This document shows positions 7,087 to 7,213 of a DNA stretch of 7,213 nucleotides, one piece after another. Numbering within the stretch: the stretch's first letter is position 1; every line of letters starts with the position of its first letter. The stretch is from JBFHER01 sp041584055 (GTDB lineage Bacteria; Bacteroidota; Bacteroidia; Bacteroidales; UBA5342): positions 1 through 7,213 of the forward strand of contig JBFHER010000195.1 of NCBI GenBank assembly GCA_041584055.1, read 5' to 3'. The translations under genes and the position numbers were made by a program. The notes under the pieces were generated by a model, which ran no database searches, had not been told where the DNA came from, and saw only the letters and a program-made list of their open reading frames with translations.

Positions 7087-7213
7087 ACTTTATAATAAAT
7101 CGTAAAGTATTAATCTCCATGCTGTTCCTGGCAATTACAATGCTGGGGTACATCTCTTATCAGGAGTTGCAGGTGGAGCTGATTCCCAATGCGGAATTGC
7201 CTGTGAATTACGT
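7083..7213 (+). CDS. Second RND-family efflux transporter, N-terminal fragment (3' truncated by window)
   Basis: An ATG at 7083-7085 overlaps the TGA of the preceding RND gene (7084-7086) and opens a frame that runs off the window after 43 full codons. The peptide has the standard RND beginning: a short cytoplasmic start (M-N-F-I-I-N-R-K), a hydrophobic TM1 (about residues 9-25, ending M-L-G-Y-I-S-Y) and then the characteristic turn into the first periplasmic loop, V-E-L-I-P-N-A-E-L-P (31-40). The equivalent stretch in the upstream protein is I-D-L-F-P-N. The four-base overlap indicates translational coupling, so the two transporters are probably made in matched amounts, as expected for a heteromeric pump such as MdtBC. 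Whether the gene is intact beyond the edge cannot be seen. Confidence 0.85.
   Translation, partial: MNFIINRKVLISMLFLAITMLGYISYQELQVELIPNAELPVNY

Overview
The window looks like part of a Bacteroidota (Bacteroidetes) chromosome, possibly from the Bacteroidales/Marinilabiliales side of the phylum. The signs are moderately AT-rich DNA, A/T-rich translation starts with no clear Shine-Dalgarno sequence, a lipoprotein-anchored efflux adaptor, and a golvesin-like domain. The lineage is inferred from style and gene content, because there is no rRNA or marker gene to confirm it.

All real genes lie on the + strand and are packed head to tail. (1) Bases 1-1385 are the 3' end of a larger gene whose product ends in a golvesin/xanthan-lyase-type C-terminal domain carrying an unusual Gly/Arg-rich insertion. 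(2) About 1393-2859 encodes a TolC-family outer-membrane efflux protein. (3) 2888-3958 encodes a lipoprotein RND periplasmic adaptor (HlyD/MFP family). (4) 3976-7086 encodes a full-length RND inner-membrane transporter of the AcrB-like type. (5) 7083 to the window edge is the start of a second RND transporter, overlapping the previous gene by ATGA. Gaps between genes are 7, 28, 17 and -4 bases, and I see no terminator, so the set is probably one transcript.

Together genes 2-5 would form a tripartite efflux pump: outer-membrane channel, lipid-anchored adaptor and one or two proton-driven transporters. The tandem transporters suggest a heteromeric pump of the MdtBC kind or two alternative pumps sharing one adaptor and channel. 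The substrate cannot be read from the sequence. The golvesin-domain gene is close enough to be cotranscribed, but its role with the pump is unknown.

I find no RNA gene, CRISPR array, insertion sequence or attachment site, and no gene-free stretch over 300 bases. The efflux operon itself is ordinary for the phylum. The points worth a second look are the Gly/Arg-rich insertion, a G8 tract inside the RND gene, the altered proton-relay residues, the tandem RND pair, and a six-codon reading frame that links the adaptor stop to the RND start.
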